Shown here: positions 1 to 5,576 of the stretch, in pieces
Layout: the number at the start of each line of letters is the position of its first letter
How positions within the stretch are numbered: the stretch's first letter is position 1
Source of the DNA: JAVBOJ01 sp031550755
Lineage (GTDB): Bacteria; Bacillota; Clostridia; Oscillospirales; UBA929
Assembly (NCBI GenBank): GCA_031550755.1
Contig: JAVBOJ010000055.1
Span: 1 to 9,149 of the forward strand
Length of the DNA stretch: 9,149 nt
Direction: 5' to 3'
Notes under the pieces: model-generated
The model's input: only the letters and a program-made list of their open reading frames with translations
Told to the model about the DNA's origin: nothing
Databases searched by the model: none
Made by a program: the position numbers and the translations under genes

Positions 1-4
1 AAAA

Positions 5-1015
5 ATGGGACAGCAGACGGTGCGGTTCCAAAATCCGCCCGGTGTGGCCGGCAGCGCTTGCGTGGTGGGCAAAAAAGAGGGCGAGGGGCCGCTGCGGCAC
101 ACCTTTGATTTTGTCAACAACGACACGACCTTCGGCGAAAAAACCTGGGAAAAAGCCGAAAGTCTCATGATGCGCGACGCCTTCACCCGCGCCGCCGACA
201 AGGCGGGCATCCCGCTGTCGGCGGTGGAGACGGTGTTTGCCGGCGACCTGCTCAACCAGTGCATCGGCGCGACGTTCGGCCTGCGGCCGCTGGAGCGGCC
301 CTTTCTCGGCATTTACGGTGCCTGCTCCAACATGGCCGAGGGACTGCTGATGGCTGCCATGCACATTGACGGCGGCTTTGCCTCCTGCGCGGCGGCGGTG
401 ACCTCGTCGCATTTCTGCTCGGCGGAGCGGCAGTACCGCCTGCCGCTGGAATACGGCGGCCAGCGCCCGCCGACGGCGCAGTGGACGGTGACCGGTGCGG
501 GCTCGGTTGTCCTGTCGGAGCATGCGCAGGGCGTTTTTGTCACCCACGGGACCATCGGCAAAATCGTGGATGCCGGCATCAATGACGCCAACCATATGGG
601 CGCGGCCATGGCCCCGGCGGCCTATGACACTATCTCGCGGTTTTTGGAGGACAACAAGGAGACCCCAACCGACTATGACCTCATCCTCACCGGCGACCTC
701 GGCGGCTTGGGCGCGAACTTACTGCGGGAGCTGTTCGCCAAGAACGGCGTGACGCTGGGCAAACACTACACCGACTGCGGCGTGCTGATCTTCGATCCCG
801 AAACGCAGAAGGAGGTGCAGTCGGGCGGCTCGGGCTGCGGATGCAGCGCGGCGGTGCTGTGCGGCCATATTCTGGACAGTATGCGCCGCGGGAACTGGAA
901 CCGGGTGCTGTTTTGCGGGACGGGGGCGCTGCTCTCGCCGGTCTCGACGGCGCAGGGCGAATCCATCCCGGCCATCTGCCACGCGGTGCGACTTTGCACG
1001 ACCAAGGAGGGATGA
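5..1015 (+). CDS. spoVAD: Stage V sporulation protein AD (SpoVAD)
   Basis: SpoVAD is a thiolase-fold protein of the SpoVA complex in the inner spore membrane. The complex moves Ca-dipicolinic acid (DPA) into the forespore and releases it at germination; SpoVAD is the soluble subunit known to bind DPA. The 336 residues match the family's usual length. Recognisable blocks run in family order: AGDLLNQ (79-85), YGACSNMAEGL (104-114), the SSHFCSAERQYRLPLEYGG stretch followed by TVTGAGS (134-167), GDLGGLG (230-236), GGSGCGCSA (274-282) and CGTGALLSP (304-312). The ATG at base 5 gives the expected N-terminus, but its ribosome binding site lies outside the window. The stop is 4 bases before spoVAE, and the AAGGAGG serving spoVAE sits inside the last codons, so the two are probably translationally coupled. 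spoVAC is expected just upstream, out of view. Expression under the forespore sigma factor SigG is known for the family and not visible here. Confidence 0.96.
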   Translation: MGQQTVRFQNPPGVAGSACVVGKKEGEGPLRHTFDFVNNDTTFGEKTWEKAESLMMRDAFTRAADKAGIPLSAVETVFAGDLLNQCIGATFGLRPLERPFLGIYGACSNMAEGLLMAAMHIDGGFASCAAAVTSSHFCSAERQYRLPLEYGGQRPPTAQWTVTGAGSVVLSEHAQGVFVTHGTIGKIVDAGINDANHMGAAMAPAAYDTISRFLEDNKETPTDYDLILTGDLGGLGANLLRELFAKNGVTLGKHYTDCGVLIFDPETQKEVQSGGSGCGCSAAVLCGHILDSMRRGNWNRVLFCGTGALLSPVSTAQGESIPAICHAVRLCTTKEG

Positions 1016-1019
1016 GCGC

Positions 1020-1376
1020 ATGAATTTTCTCAAGGCGTTTGTGGTGGGCGGCGCGCTGTGCGCCGTCGGACAAATTCTCATTGACAAAACCCGTATGTCC
1101 CCGGCGCGCATCCTCACCGCCTATGTGGTGGCCGGCGTGGTGCTGACCGCCGTGGGCGTTTACGGCCCCTTGATGGAGTGGGCGGGCGCGGGCGCGTCGG
1201 TGCCGCTGACCGGCTTCGGCTATTCGCTGGCGAAGGGCGTGGAAAAGGCCGTCGCCGAAAAGGGCATCCTTGGCGCGCTGACCGGCGGTCTGACCGCCAC
1301 GGCCGGCGGCATCGCCGCGGCGGTATTTTTTGGGTTCTGGGCGTCGCTGCTGTCCAAACCAAAGGACAAAAGTTAG
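1020..1376 (+). CDS. spoVAE: Stage V sporulation protein AE (SpoVAE)
   Basis: Small integral membrane subunit of the SpoVA DPA channel, 118 residues, the normal length for the SpoVAE (SpoVAEb) form found next to spoVAD. The protein is almost wholly hydrophobic. Likely membrane segments are at about residues 4-22, 29-50, 60-75 and 83-112. Family-typical stretches include GQILIDKTRMSPARIL near residue 17, GAGASVPLTGFGYSLAKG near 56, and GALTGGLTATAGG near 84. The start ATG is preceded by AAGGAGG at 1004-1010 with a 9-base gap. It is the last gene of the operon in this window: the stop is followed directly by GC-rich hairpins, and the next gene, mgtE, is convergent. Nothing looks broken. Confidence 0.94.
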   Translation: MNFLKAFVVGGALCAVGQILIDKTRMSPARILTAYVVAGVVLTAVGVYGPLMEWAGAGASVPLTGFGYSLAKGVEKAVAEKGILGALTGGLTATAGGIAAAVFFGFWASLLSKPKDKS

Positions 1377-1398
1377 GGGCGGGGGTTGACCCCCGCCC
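1377..1398. terminator. GC-rich perfect hairpin after spoVAE
   Basis: A 9-bp perfect stem, GGGCGGGGG (1377-1385) and CCCCCGCCC (1390-1398), with a TTGA loop, begins at the base after the spoVAE stop codon. It lies between the convergent ends of spoVAE and mgtE and could stop transcription from both sides. There is no U-run on either strand, so it is not a classical intrinsic terminator. It may instead be one half of a dispersed palindromic repeat together with the next hairpin. Confidence 0.55.
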
Positions 1399-1407
1399 GA
1401 GTTGTAG

Positions 1408-1429
1408 GGGCGACCGTCCCCGGTCGCCC
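1408..1429. repeat. Second GC-rich palindromic repeat in the spoVAE-mgtE gap
   Basis: A second 9-bp perfect stem, GGGCGACCG (1408-1416) and CGGTCGCCC (1421-1429), with a TCCC loop, starts 9 bases after the first hairpin. The text GTAGGGGCGACCGTCCCCGG resembles short palindromic intergenic repeats that I associate with high-GC gut Clostridia. That link is from memory and would need a genome-wide count. It may help end transcripts from both convergent genes. Confidence 0.55.
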
Positions 1430-1457
1430 GCCGCATCCAAACCGACGGACTAATCCC

Positions 1458-2780
1458 TCAGATCCCCAACAGCGCCTTCGCCAGTCCGAAATACAACAGC
1501 AGCGTCCCCGCGTCCACCAGCGTGCTGATGCCCGGGGAGGCCATGACGGCGGGATCCAGCCCCAGTCGTTTCGCGCCCAGCGGCAGCAGACAGCCGACGC
1601 TTTTGGCCATGACGACGGCGGACAGCAGCGCCAGACACACGGTCAGCGACACGATCAGCGAATATCCCATCAGCGCCATGCGGACAAAGTTGATGACCAC
1701 CAGCACGCCGCCGCACAGACAGGCCACCCGGATCTCCTTCCACAGCACCCGCGAGGCGTCGGCGGGAGAGACCTCCTCCAGCGCCAGACCGCGGATGACC
1801 AGTGTGGAGCTCTGCGAGCCGGCGTTGCCGCCGGTGCCCATCAGCATGGGGATAAAGGCGATGAGGCCGGGCATGACGGCCAGCGCGTCCTGAAAGCCGT
1901 TGATGATGGCACTGGTGACGGTAGCCGACAGCATGAGCAGCGACAGCCACAACACACGATTGCGCGCCAGCCGGAACACGCTGGTTTTGAGATACGGCTC
2001 CTCCGACGGTGAAATGGCCGCCATGATGGAGAAGTCCTCGGTAGCCTCTTCCTCCTGCACCGTCAGGGCGTCGTCCACCGTGACGATGCCGACCAGCCGA
2101 TCCTCGTTGTCCACCACCGGCATGGCCAGCAGGCCGTATTTGCGGAAATCGTTAGTCAGCGCCTCCCGATCCTCGGTGGTTTTGGCCGAGATGATGTTCT
2201 GATCCATGATATCGCCGACCAGCTCTTCCTCGCGGGCCAGCAGCAGCGTGCGCACCGACACGGTGCCCAGCAGCTTGCGGGAGGCGTCGATGACATAGCA
2301 GGTGTAAATCGTCTCCTTGTCCACGCCGTGCTTGCGGATGTACGAAAACGCCTCGGCCACGCTGAAATAGCGTTTGAGGTCTACATATTCCACCGTCATG
2401 ATGCTGCCGGCGCTGTCCTCGGGATAGTTGAGAAAATGGTTGATCATGTCCCGTTTTTCGGGCGGAACGGCGGCCAGCACCCGCTTGACCACATTGGCGG
2501 GCATTTCCTCGATGAAGTCCACCGCGTCGTCCAAAAACAGCTCGTCGATGATGCCGCCAACCTCGCGGTCGGTGATGGCCTCTACGATGACCTGCTGGGT
2601 ATCGTGGGACAGATAGGAAAACACCTCGGCGGCCGTGTCCTTGGGCAGCATACGGAACACCCGCACCGCGTCGGGGCCTTCCATCTGCTCCAGCACATCG
2701 GCCAAATCCACTACGTTCATGCTGTCCAGCAGCTCACGGATGGCCGTCCAGTTGCGGGTGCGCAAAATCTCCGGATCCAT
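1458..2780 (-). CDS. mgtE: Magnesium transporter MgtE
   Basis: MgtE is a dimeric Mg2+-gated channel of the inner membrane that imports Mg2+ and closes when cytosolic Mg2+ is high. At 440 residues it is full length. Domain order: MgtE N-terminal helical domain (about 15-125), two CBS domains (about 127-187 and 191-250), a connecting helix, then five membrane helices (about 275-440). The pore signature PMLMGTGGNAGSQSS is at 311-325. LGLDPAVMASPG (406-417) and the conserved last-helix Asp (D423, in TLVDAGTLLLYF) match the ion-binding region. The ATG at 2780 has AAAGGAGG at 2789-2796 with an 8-base gap. The gene stands alone, convergent with spoVAE. Upstream is a roughly 200-base leader with a strong terminator, so expression is probably attenuated, presumably by Mg2+. 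Residues needed for function appear intact. Some homologues also carry Co2+. Confidence 0.96.
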   Translation of the reverse strand: MDPEILRTRNWTAIRELLDSMNVVDLADVLEQMEGPDAVRVFRMLPKDTAAEVFSYLSHDTQQVIVEAITDREVGGIIDELFLDDAVDFIEEMPANVVKRVLAAVPPEKRDMINHFLNYPEDSAGSIMTVEYVDLKRYFSVAEAFSYIRKHGVDKETIYTCYVIDASRKLLGTVSVRTLLLAREEELVGDIMDQNIISAKTTEDREALTNDFRKYGLLAMPVVDNEDRLVGIVTVDDALTVQEEEATEDFSIMAAISPSEEPYLKTSVFRLARNRVLWLSLLMLSATVTSAIINGFQDALAVMPGLIAFIPMLMGTGGNAGSQSSTLVIRGLALEEVSPADASRVLWKEIRVACLCGGVLVVINFVRMALMGYSLIVSLTVCLALLSAVVMAKSVGCLLPLGAKRLGLDPAVMASPGISTLVDAGTLLLYFGLAKALLGI

Positions 2781-2826
2781 GCCTTCTTCCTCCTTTCATC
2801 CGTTGACTGCGGAGAAAAACGGCGAC

Positions 2827-2854
2827 AAAAAAGCGCCCCCTTTCAAAGGGGCGC
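2827..2854 (-). terminator. Intrinsic terminator inside the mgtE leader (attenuator)
   Basis: Read on the minus strand, GCGCCCCTTTGAAAGGGGGCGC forms a 9-pair stem (7 G-C pairs, one G-T, one A-T) with a TGAA loop, followed at once by TTTTTTGT. This is a textbook intrinsic terminator. It lies about 30 bases upstream of the mgtE ribosome binding site and downstream of the likely mgtE promoter. There is no gene whose end it would serve, so it most likely controls read-through into mgtE. The plus strand has no U-run after the stem, which makes it minus-specific. Confidence 0.88.
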
Positions 2855-2980
2855 AGAGCAAACCGATGTGTTTTACACAGCGGACGAGTTGCCCGGCCTC
2901 CCGAAAAGGCTGTCTTTTGTGCGGTTTTTCGCCGTCCGACTTCGAGGGCTTTCGTCCATGCCGCGCTCACATCCTTTCAG
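2855..2980 (-). promoter_or_regulatory. Structured 5' leader of mgtE, class unassigned
   Basis: About 125 bases between the likely transcription start and the attenuator can fold. GTCGGACG (near 2940) can pair with CGTCCG (near 2881), enclosing small stems built from GCGG.../CCGC and GCCT.../AGGC. GGATGTG (near 2975) can pair with CACATC (near 2869), or CACA can instead form a local TGTGT/ACACA hairpin, giving two exclusive folds just ahead of the terminator. Position and layout suggest a Mg2+-responsive riboswitch. However, I do not see the M-box consensus (the GGTGAGGCTCCT and ATGCCATA-type blocks), so I leave the class open. A 28-codon reading frame also lies within it (see findings). Confidence 0.5.
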
Positions 2981-2985
2981 GATAT

Positions 2986-3014
2986 AGACTATCATTCAAA
3001 GGGGGTTCTGTCAA
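2986..3014 (-). promoter_or_regulatory. Likely promoter of mgtE
   Basis: On the minus strand a perfect -35 box TTGACA (3009-3014) is followed after 17 bases by TAGTCT (2986-2991), a weak -10 with 3 of 6 matches. Transcription would start near 2979 and run through the leader and attenuator. The -35 box lies in the loop of an imperfect inverted repeat GGTTCT-TGAC-AGAACC, which also forms part of the 24-bp direct repeat flanking the VOC insertion. Confidence 0.5.
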
Positions 3015-3023
3015 GAACCGCCG
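3000..3023. repeat. Left copy of 24-bp direct repeat flanking the VOC insertion
   Basis: The bases 3000-3023 match 3703-3726 at 23 of 24 positions. The last 19, GTTCTGTCAAGAACCGCCG (3005-3023), are identical; the single difference is at 3004/3707. This copy holds the TTGACA of the likely mgtE promoter on the minus strand. The repeat itself contains the inverted repeat GGTTCT/AGAACC. Confidence 0.9.
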
Positions 3024-3093
3024 CTGGGATAGCCCTGATAACCCACAATGTTGAAAACGGGATGACGGCCCATTTTCATAGGTTTAAATCATC

Positions 3094-3121
3094 TGGACTT
3101 TTGGTGGATTCATGTTAGAAT
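3094..3121 (+). promoter_or_regulatory. Likely promoter of the VOC gene
   Basis: TGGACT (3094-3099, 4 of 6 matches to TTGACA) and TAGAAT (3116-3121, 5 of 6 matches to TATAAT) are 16 bases apart. Transcription would start near 3128, leaving a leader of about 39 bases before the preferred ATG at 3167. This argues against translation from the GTG at 3128. Confidence 0.45.
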
Positions 3122-3166
3122 AGGCTTGTGAAGATTATTTATATTTTGTATGAAAGGATAATCCAT

Positions 3167-3580
3167 ATGAATGAATTAAAAAAGTTTGCCGACAGAGGAT
3201 ATGTTGTCAAAGAAACAGGGCCAGTTTATTATACTACAGATATAGAAAAAACCGTAGAATGGTTTGAAGAAATTCTTGGCTGGTATTATGAAATAGACGA
3301 ATGCAACTCCGAAGGCAAAGGGGTTTATGGTTGTGTCTATAACATACCAAAAGAAATAGAAATTCTTCATATTGCGCCATTTACGGGCATTCATATGTTT
3401 TATGGAGAACCAAAAAGCGACGTTGTGGCATTCATGCAAATTCAAGGAATTGATGCTTTGTATAAATATGTAAAAGATAAGGGATGGAAAAATATCTCGG
3501 AAGTTCAAGTCCAACCTTGGGGCTCAAAAATGTGTGATATAACAACTCCAGATGGATGCATTTTAAAGTTTTTTGAATAA
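3167..3580 (+). CDS. VOC-family (glyoxalase/bleomycin-resistance fold) protein
   Basis: A 137-residue protein of the vicinal oxygen chelate superfamily, whose members include glyoxalase I, extradiol dioxygenases and fosfomycin/bleomycin resistance proteins. Two beta-alpha-beta modules can be seen. The first starts at GPVYYTTDIEKTVEWFEEIL (18-37); the second ends with the family-typical PWGSKMCDITTPDGCILKFFE region (117-137), whose last Glu is a usual metal-ligand position. The length fits a two-module monomer. The ATG at 3167 is chosen because GAAAGGA stands 9-10 bases upstream; the in-frame GTG at 3128 has no such site and falls at the predicted transcription start. The gene is much richer in A+T than its neighbours and lies inside a repeat-bracketed insertion, so it is probably acquired. 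The substrate cannot be told from sequence; detoxification or antibiotic binding are possibilities only. Confidence 0.86.
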   Translation: MNELKKFADRGYVVKETGPVYYTTDIEKTVEWFEEILGWYYEIDECNSEGKGVYGCVYNIPKEIEILHIAPFTGIHMFYGEPKSDVVAFMQIQGIDALYKYVKDKGWKNISEVQVQPWGSKMCDITTPDGCILKFFE

Positions 3581-3612
3581 TCAGTTTAACTAATAGTATA
3601 AGCATACTCCGC

Positions 3613-3647
3613 ATAAAGGCGACTGAGATTTTCTCGGCTTCCTTTAT
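3613..3647 (+). terminator. Hairpin downstream of the VOC gene
   Basis: ATAAAGG (3613-3619) pairs with CCTTTAT (3641-3647). Inside it CTGAGA (3623-3628) pairs with TCTCGG (3632-3637) around a TTT loop, making a two-part hairpin about 30 bases after the VOC stop. The downstream sequence CATGCTTCCTTATT is only moderately U-rich, so terminator function is tentative. A separate 15-base palindrome TTCGTTTAAAACGAA follows at 3660-3674. Confidence 0.4.
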
Positions 3648-3702
3648 CATGCTTCCTTATTCGTTTAAAACGAAGGCTCAGCGGCTTGATCCAAGCTCAC
3701 TG

Positions 3703-3726
3703 AGGGTGTTCTGTCAAGAACCGCCG
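3703..3726. repeat. Right copy of 24-bp direct repeat flanking the VOC insertion
   Basis: Matches 3000-3023 at 23 of 24 bases. On the minus strand this copy encodes the last residues and the stop codon of the MFS transporter (GGC GGT TCT TGA) and continues 10 bases past the stop. Because part of it is coding, this copy is probably the original location, and the left copy the duplicate created or joined by the insertion event. Confidence 0.9.
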
Positions 3727-5036
3727 TTTTGCACCTTGATAAACCGCTTGGGATATTCCGCCACCAGCGCCAGACAAACGCCGGACAGCAAAAACAGAAT
3801 CTGGGTGTTGCCGACATGCAGCCCCCAAAACGAAAACGACACGCCGCCCAGCAGCGAGCTGAGCCCGGCGCCCAACAGGGCGGCCAAAAAGCCGGTCACG
3901 CTGCCGATGACCGAATGCATGGCCAGAAAGAGGTTGCGCCCCTCCTTGGGCATGACGGCAAACGGCAGGTTGAAAATGGAGAGGTTGACACCGCCCCAGG
4001 CCATGCCGGAAAACAGCTGTAGGATGGGAAAATAAAACCAGGCGATGTTGGGCGAGGCGAAAAACCACAGCGCATGACCGAGTCCCAGCGCCCGCAGCGC
4101 CCATTTGGCCACCCGAGGCCATGACGAGGCCGAATCGGCCATGCGCCCCCAGATGCGCAGGAAAATGACCCGCGTGCCGGCCGACAAAAACCCAACCAGC
4201 ATGATATTGAGATAGGACAGCCCCAGCACATCGACCATATAGACCGAAAAAAACGGCGCCGCCATTTGCAGGGAGATGCAGTAGAGGATGTTGAAGCCGA
4301 TGACCTTGCGAAATTCCTTGTGCGCCAACGGTTTCTGGAACATGTCGCGCAGACGGAAGGGGGTCTTGGGCGGGGTTTGCAGCGGTTCGTCCCATTTGGC
4401 GAATAAGTACGTATTGACGGCCAGCAGCAGCAAAATCACGCCGGACACCAGCAAAAAGCCCTCGCGCTCCCGCCCTCCGGCGCGGAAGGCGTCCAGCACC
4501 ACGCCCATGACGAGCCCCGCCGCCACGTTGGCGATCAGGCTGACGGCGTCTTTTTTGGCAAAAAACCGTCCGCGCAGGGATTCCGGCACCAAATCGATCA
4601 TCCAAATGTTGACCGGGCCGGTGCCCATGGAGGAAAACGACGAGGCGAATACATAAATCGCGAACATCAGCGCCACCCGCAGCCCGGTACCTTGCACCAT
4701 CAGCGGGACAAAATACATGGCCGAGAGACTCAACCGGTGGAGGAAGAAAAACAGGCAGATGAAAAATTTCCGGCGGGCCAGCCGCTCGAAAAATAGCGCC
4801 GAAAACATCTGCAAAACGCCGGTCAACAGCGGAATGGCGGCGATAATTCCGGCCATTTCGTTGCTCAAACCGAGGTATTTGTTGAATCCCGCCAAAATTG
4901 ATCCGCCCGCGATACTGCCAATGGCGTTGGCCGTAACGCTCTCCCGCAGAATCATTTTGCGGCTTTTTTCATAATCGACCGGCGCGTCGGACACATAGGC
5001 CCGCTGCAAAAAACGGGGCAGCGCCAAAGGATCCAC
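3714..5036 (-). CDS. MFS transporter, substrate unknown
   Basis: A major facilitator superfamily permease with about twelve hydrophobic segments, in the inner membrane, expected to work as a proton-coupled or facilitated transporter. With the GTG start at 5036 it has 440 residues. Motif-A-like loops are FERLARRK (about 83-90, between helices 2 and 3) and PESLRGRFFAKK (151-162, between helices 4 and 5). A hydrophilic central loop (about 214-245) separates the two halves, and WGRMAD begins the second half's equivalent loop. The open frame continues upstream to 5252, but that part is the antisense of tRNA-Thr and is not protein. The start is uncertain: no good ribosome binding site precedes GTG 5036, TTG 5027 or ATG 4955. 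Conserved-looking N-terminal sequence begins before the ATG, so I prefer the GTG. The stop codon lies within the 24-bp direct repeat. Export versus uptake cannot be judged. Confidence 0.88.
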   Translation of the reverse strand: MDPLALPRFLQRAYVSDAPVDYEKSRKMILRESVTANAIGSIAGGSILAGFNKYLGLSNEMAGIIAAIPLLTGVLQMFSALFFERLARRKFFICLFFFLHRLSLSAMYFVPLMVQGTGLRVALMFAIYVFASSFSSMGTGPVNIWMIDLVPESLRGRFFAKKDAVSLIANVAAGLVMGVVLDAFRAGGREREGFLLVSGVILLLLAVNTYLFAKWDEPLQTPPKTPFRLRDMFQKPLAHKEFRKVIGFNILYCISLQMAAPFFSVYMVDVLGLSYLNIMLVGFLSAGTRVIFLRIWGRMADSASSWPRVAKWALRALGLGHALWFFASPNIAWFYFPILQLFSGMAWGGVNLSIFNLPFAVMPKEGRNLFLAMHSVIGSVTGFLAALLGAGLSSLLGGVSFSFWGLHVGNTQILFLLSGVCLALVAEYPKRFIKVQNGGS

Positions 5037-5044
5037 TTCCCATC

Positions 5045-5073
5045 TTGACAAATCGTCAGAATTGTGGTAAGAT
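5045..5073 (+). promoter_or_regulatory. Promoter of tRNA-Thr
   Basis: TTGACA (5045-5050), a 17-base spacer, and TAAGAT (5068-5073; 4 of 6 matches to TATAAT) end 8 bases before the first base of the tRNA. A perfect -35 box, ideal spacing and this position fit a strong SigA-type promoter for a single tRNA gene. Confidence 0.88.
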
Positions 5074-5081
5074 TTTTGCAC

Positions 5082-5157
5082 GCTTCTGTAGCTCACTCGG
5101 TAGAGCAGCTCATTCGTAATGAGCAGGTAGTCGGTTCGAATCCGACCAGGAGCTCCA
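5082..5157 (+). tRNA. tRNA-Thr (anticodon CGT)
   Basis: A complete 76-base cloverleaf. Acceptor stem GCTTCTG (5082-5088) with CAGGAGC (5147-5153, one G-T pair); D arm GCTC/GAGC (5091-5106); anticodon stem GCTCA (5108-5112) and TGAGC (5120-5124) with loop TTCGTAA, giving anticodon CGT, which reads the threonine codon ACG. Variable loop AGGTA; T arm GTCGG-TTCGAAT-CCGAC (5130-5146); discriminator T; CCA encoded at 5155-5157. It has its own promoter and terminator. Phage-derived genes begin a few hundred bases downstream, and the 3' ends of tRNA genes are common attachment sites for integrating elements. Confidence 0.97.
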
Positions 5158-5187
5158 AAAGCCGCCTGGAGCCGGGCGGCTTTTTTG
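5158..5187 (+). terminator. Intrinsic terminator of tRNA-Thr
   Basis: GCCGCC (5161-5166) pairs with GGCGGC (5175-5180) and is flanked by AAA before and TTTTTT (5181-5186) after, with more T residues following. It begins at the base after the encoded CCA. This is a clear intrinsic terminator for the tRNA transcript. The minus strand also has a short T-run after the stem, so it may work weakly in both directions. Confidence 0.88.
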
Positions 5188-5222
5188 TTTTTCCGGGGGT
5201 GAATGTTTGCCGCGAAACACCC

Positions 5223-5244
5223 GTTTAGTGTTTGTTTAGTGTTT
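5223..5244 (+). repeat. Tandem 11-bp direct repeat
   Basis: GTTTAGTGTTT occurs twice back to back (5223-5233 and 5234-5244), about 65 bases downstream of the tRNA gene. Short direct repeats at such a place can be arm-type binding sites for an integrase or excisionase, or operator half-sites. There is no direct evidence for either role here. Confidence 0.7.
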
Positions 5245-5375
5245 ACGCACACGGACGTAGGCTTGGGAATGCGGCGCTACACGAAAGATAGACCTGTTCA
5301 TTGCAATTTTACTGGGCAGTGACCGCGCCTAGAATAGCACATTTTTCACGCGCTGTCCATCGGGAAAAACACCAA

Positions 5376-5410
5376 AGCCCCGCCCAGCGGATCACTCCGA
5401 GGGCGGGGCT
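5376..5410 (-). terminator. GC-rich hairpin upstream of the KilA-N gene
   Basis: AGCCCCGCCC (5376-5385) and GGGCGGGGCT (5401-5410) form a perfect 10-bp stem with a 15-base loop. On the minus strand the stem is followed by TTGGTGTTTTTCCC, so it could terminate transcription coming leftward. On the plus strand no U-run follows. No minus-strand gene clearly ends here, so it may insulate the KilA-N gene or mark the edge of the element. Confidence 0.5.
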
Positions 5411-5475
5411 GTTGTCTCAAAGCTGTGCTGCGGCTTTTGTGCGCGGCGGAGGGTGCGGGACGTTTTGAGAAGTAG

Positions 5476-5504
5476 TTGCACTTTGATGCGGCGTGGGATA
5501 TACT
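5476..5504 (+). promoter_or_regulatory. Promoter of the KilA-N gene
   Basis: TTGCAC (5476-5481, 4 of 6 matches) and TATACT (5499-5504, 5 of 6 matches) have the ideal 17-base spacing. Transcription would begin near 5511, giving a leader of about 65 bases before the preferred ATG at 5577. The gene therefore has its own SigA-type promoter and does not depend on the phage late operon on the other strand. Confidence 0.75.
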
Positions 5505-5576
5505 TAATTTATCGAAAAAGGTATTCTGGGTATGCTCTGGACGCACTTGCGGGAACGCGTGAAAGGATTGGGTTTT

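Larger units (their letters stand above)
3024..3707. other. AT-rich inserted segment carrying a VOC gene
   Basis: This 684-bp segment lies exactly between two copies of a 24-bp direct repeat. It is clearly AT-rich: sampled 60-base lines at 3241 and 3361 are 32% and 37% GC, against 65% for the line at 4501 in the neighbouring MFS gene. It holds one gene with its own promoter and a possible terminator hairpin, but no transposase or integrase. Removing the segment plus one repeat copy would place the MFS stop codon directly on the mgtE -35 box, which looks like the ancestral arrangement. I infer horizontal gain of a single-gene cassette. I found no convincing terminal inverted repeats. Confidence 0.65.
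5188..5475. other. Intergenic region between tRNA-Thr and the KilA-N gene
   Basis: No coding sequence with a plausible start and ribosome binding site is visible. It contains an 11-bp tandem repeat (5223-5244), a GC-rich hairpin (5376-5410), and a weak promoter-like pair TTTACT-N16-TAGAAT near 5309-5336 on the plus strand with no evident gene behind it. If the phage remnant uses the tRNA as its attachment site, the left border of the element falls in this stretch. I see no second copy of the tRNA 3' end in the window. Confidence 0.5.

Noticed and set aside
1386..2012. Long plus-strand open frame antisense to mgtE
   Set aside because: It is rich in Gln, His and Arg with no family resemblance, and it overlaps a certain mgtE gene. 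Long antisense frames are expected in GC-rich DNA.
2855..2980. Straightforward M-box riboswitch call for the mgtE leader
   Set aside because: The gene makes it tempting, but the M-box conserved blocks could not be found by eye, so only a structured leader is claimed.
3128..3166. GTG start at 3128 for the VOC protein
   Set aside because: It has no ribosome binding site and coincides with the predicted transcription start. ATG 3167 has GAAAGGA at proper spacing and gives the usual VOC N-terminus.
3697..4605. 302-codon minus-strand frame overlapping the MFS gene
   Set aside because: Composition is dominated by Gly, Arg and Ala, with no domain and no membrane pattern; it is a shifted frame of the transporter gene.
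5037..5252. N-terminal extension of the MFS protein across the tRNA gene
   Set aside because: The open frame continues to an ATG at 5252, but residues such as GRIRTDYLLITNELLYRVSY are the antisense translation of tRNA-Thr. The real start must lie downstream of about 5080.
5532..5576. ATG at 5532 for the KilA-N protein
   Set aside because: No ribosome binding site precedes it, and the added 15 residues do not resemble the family. ATG 5577 has GAAAGGA 9 bases upstream.
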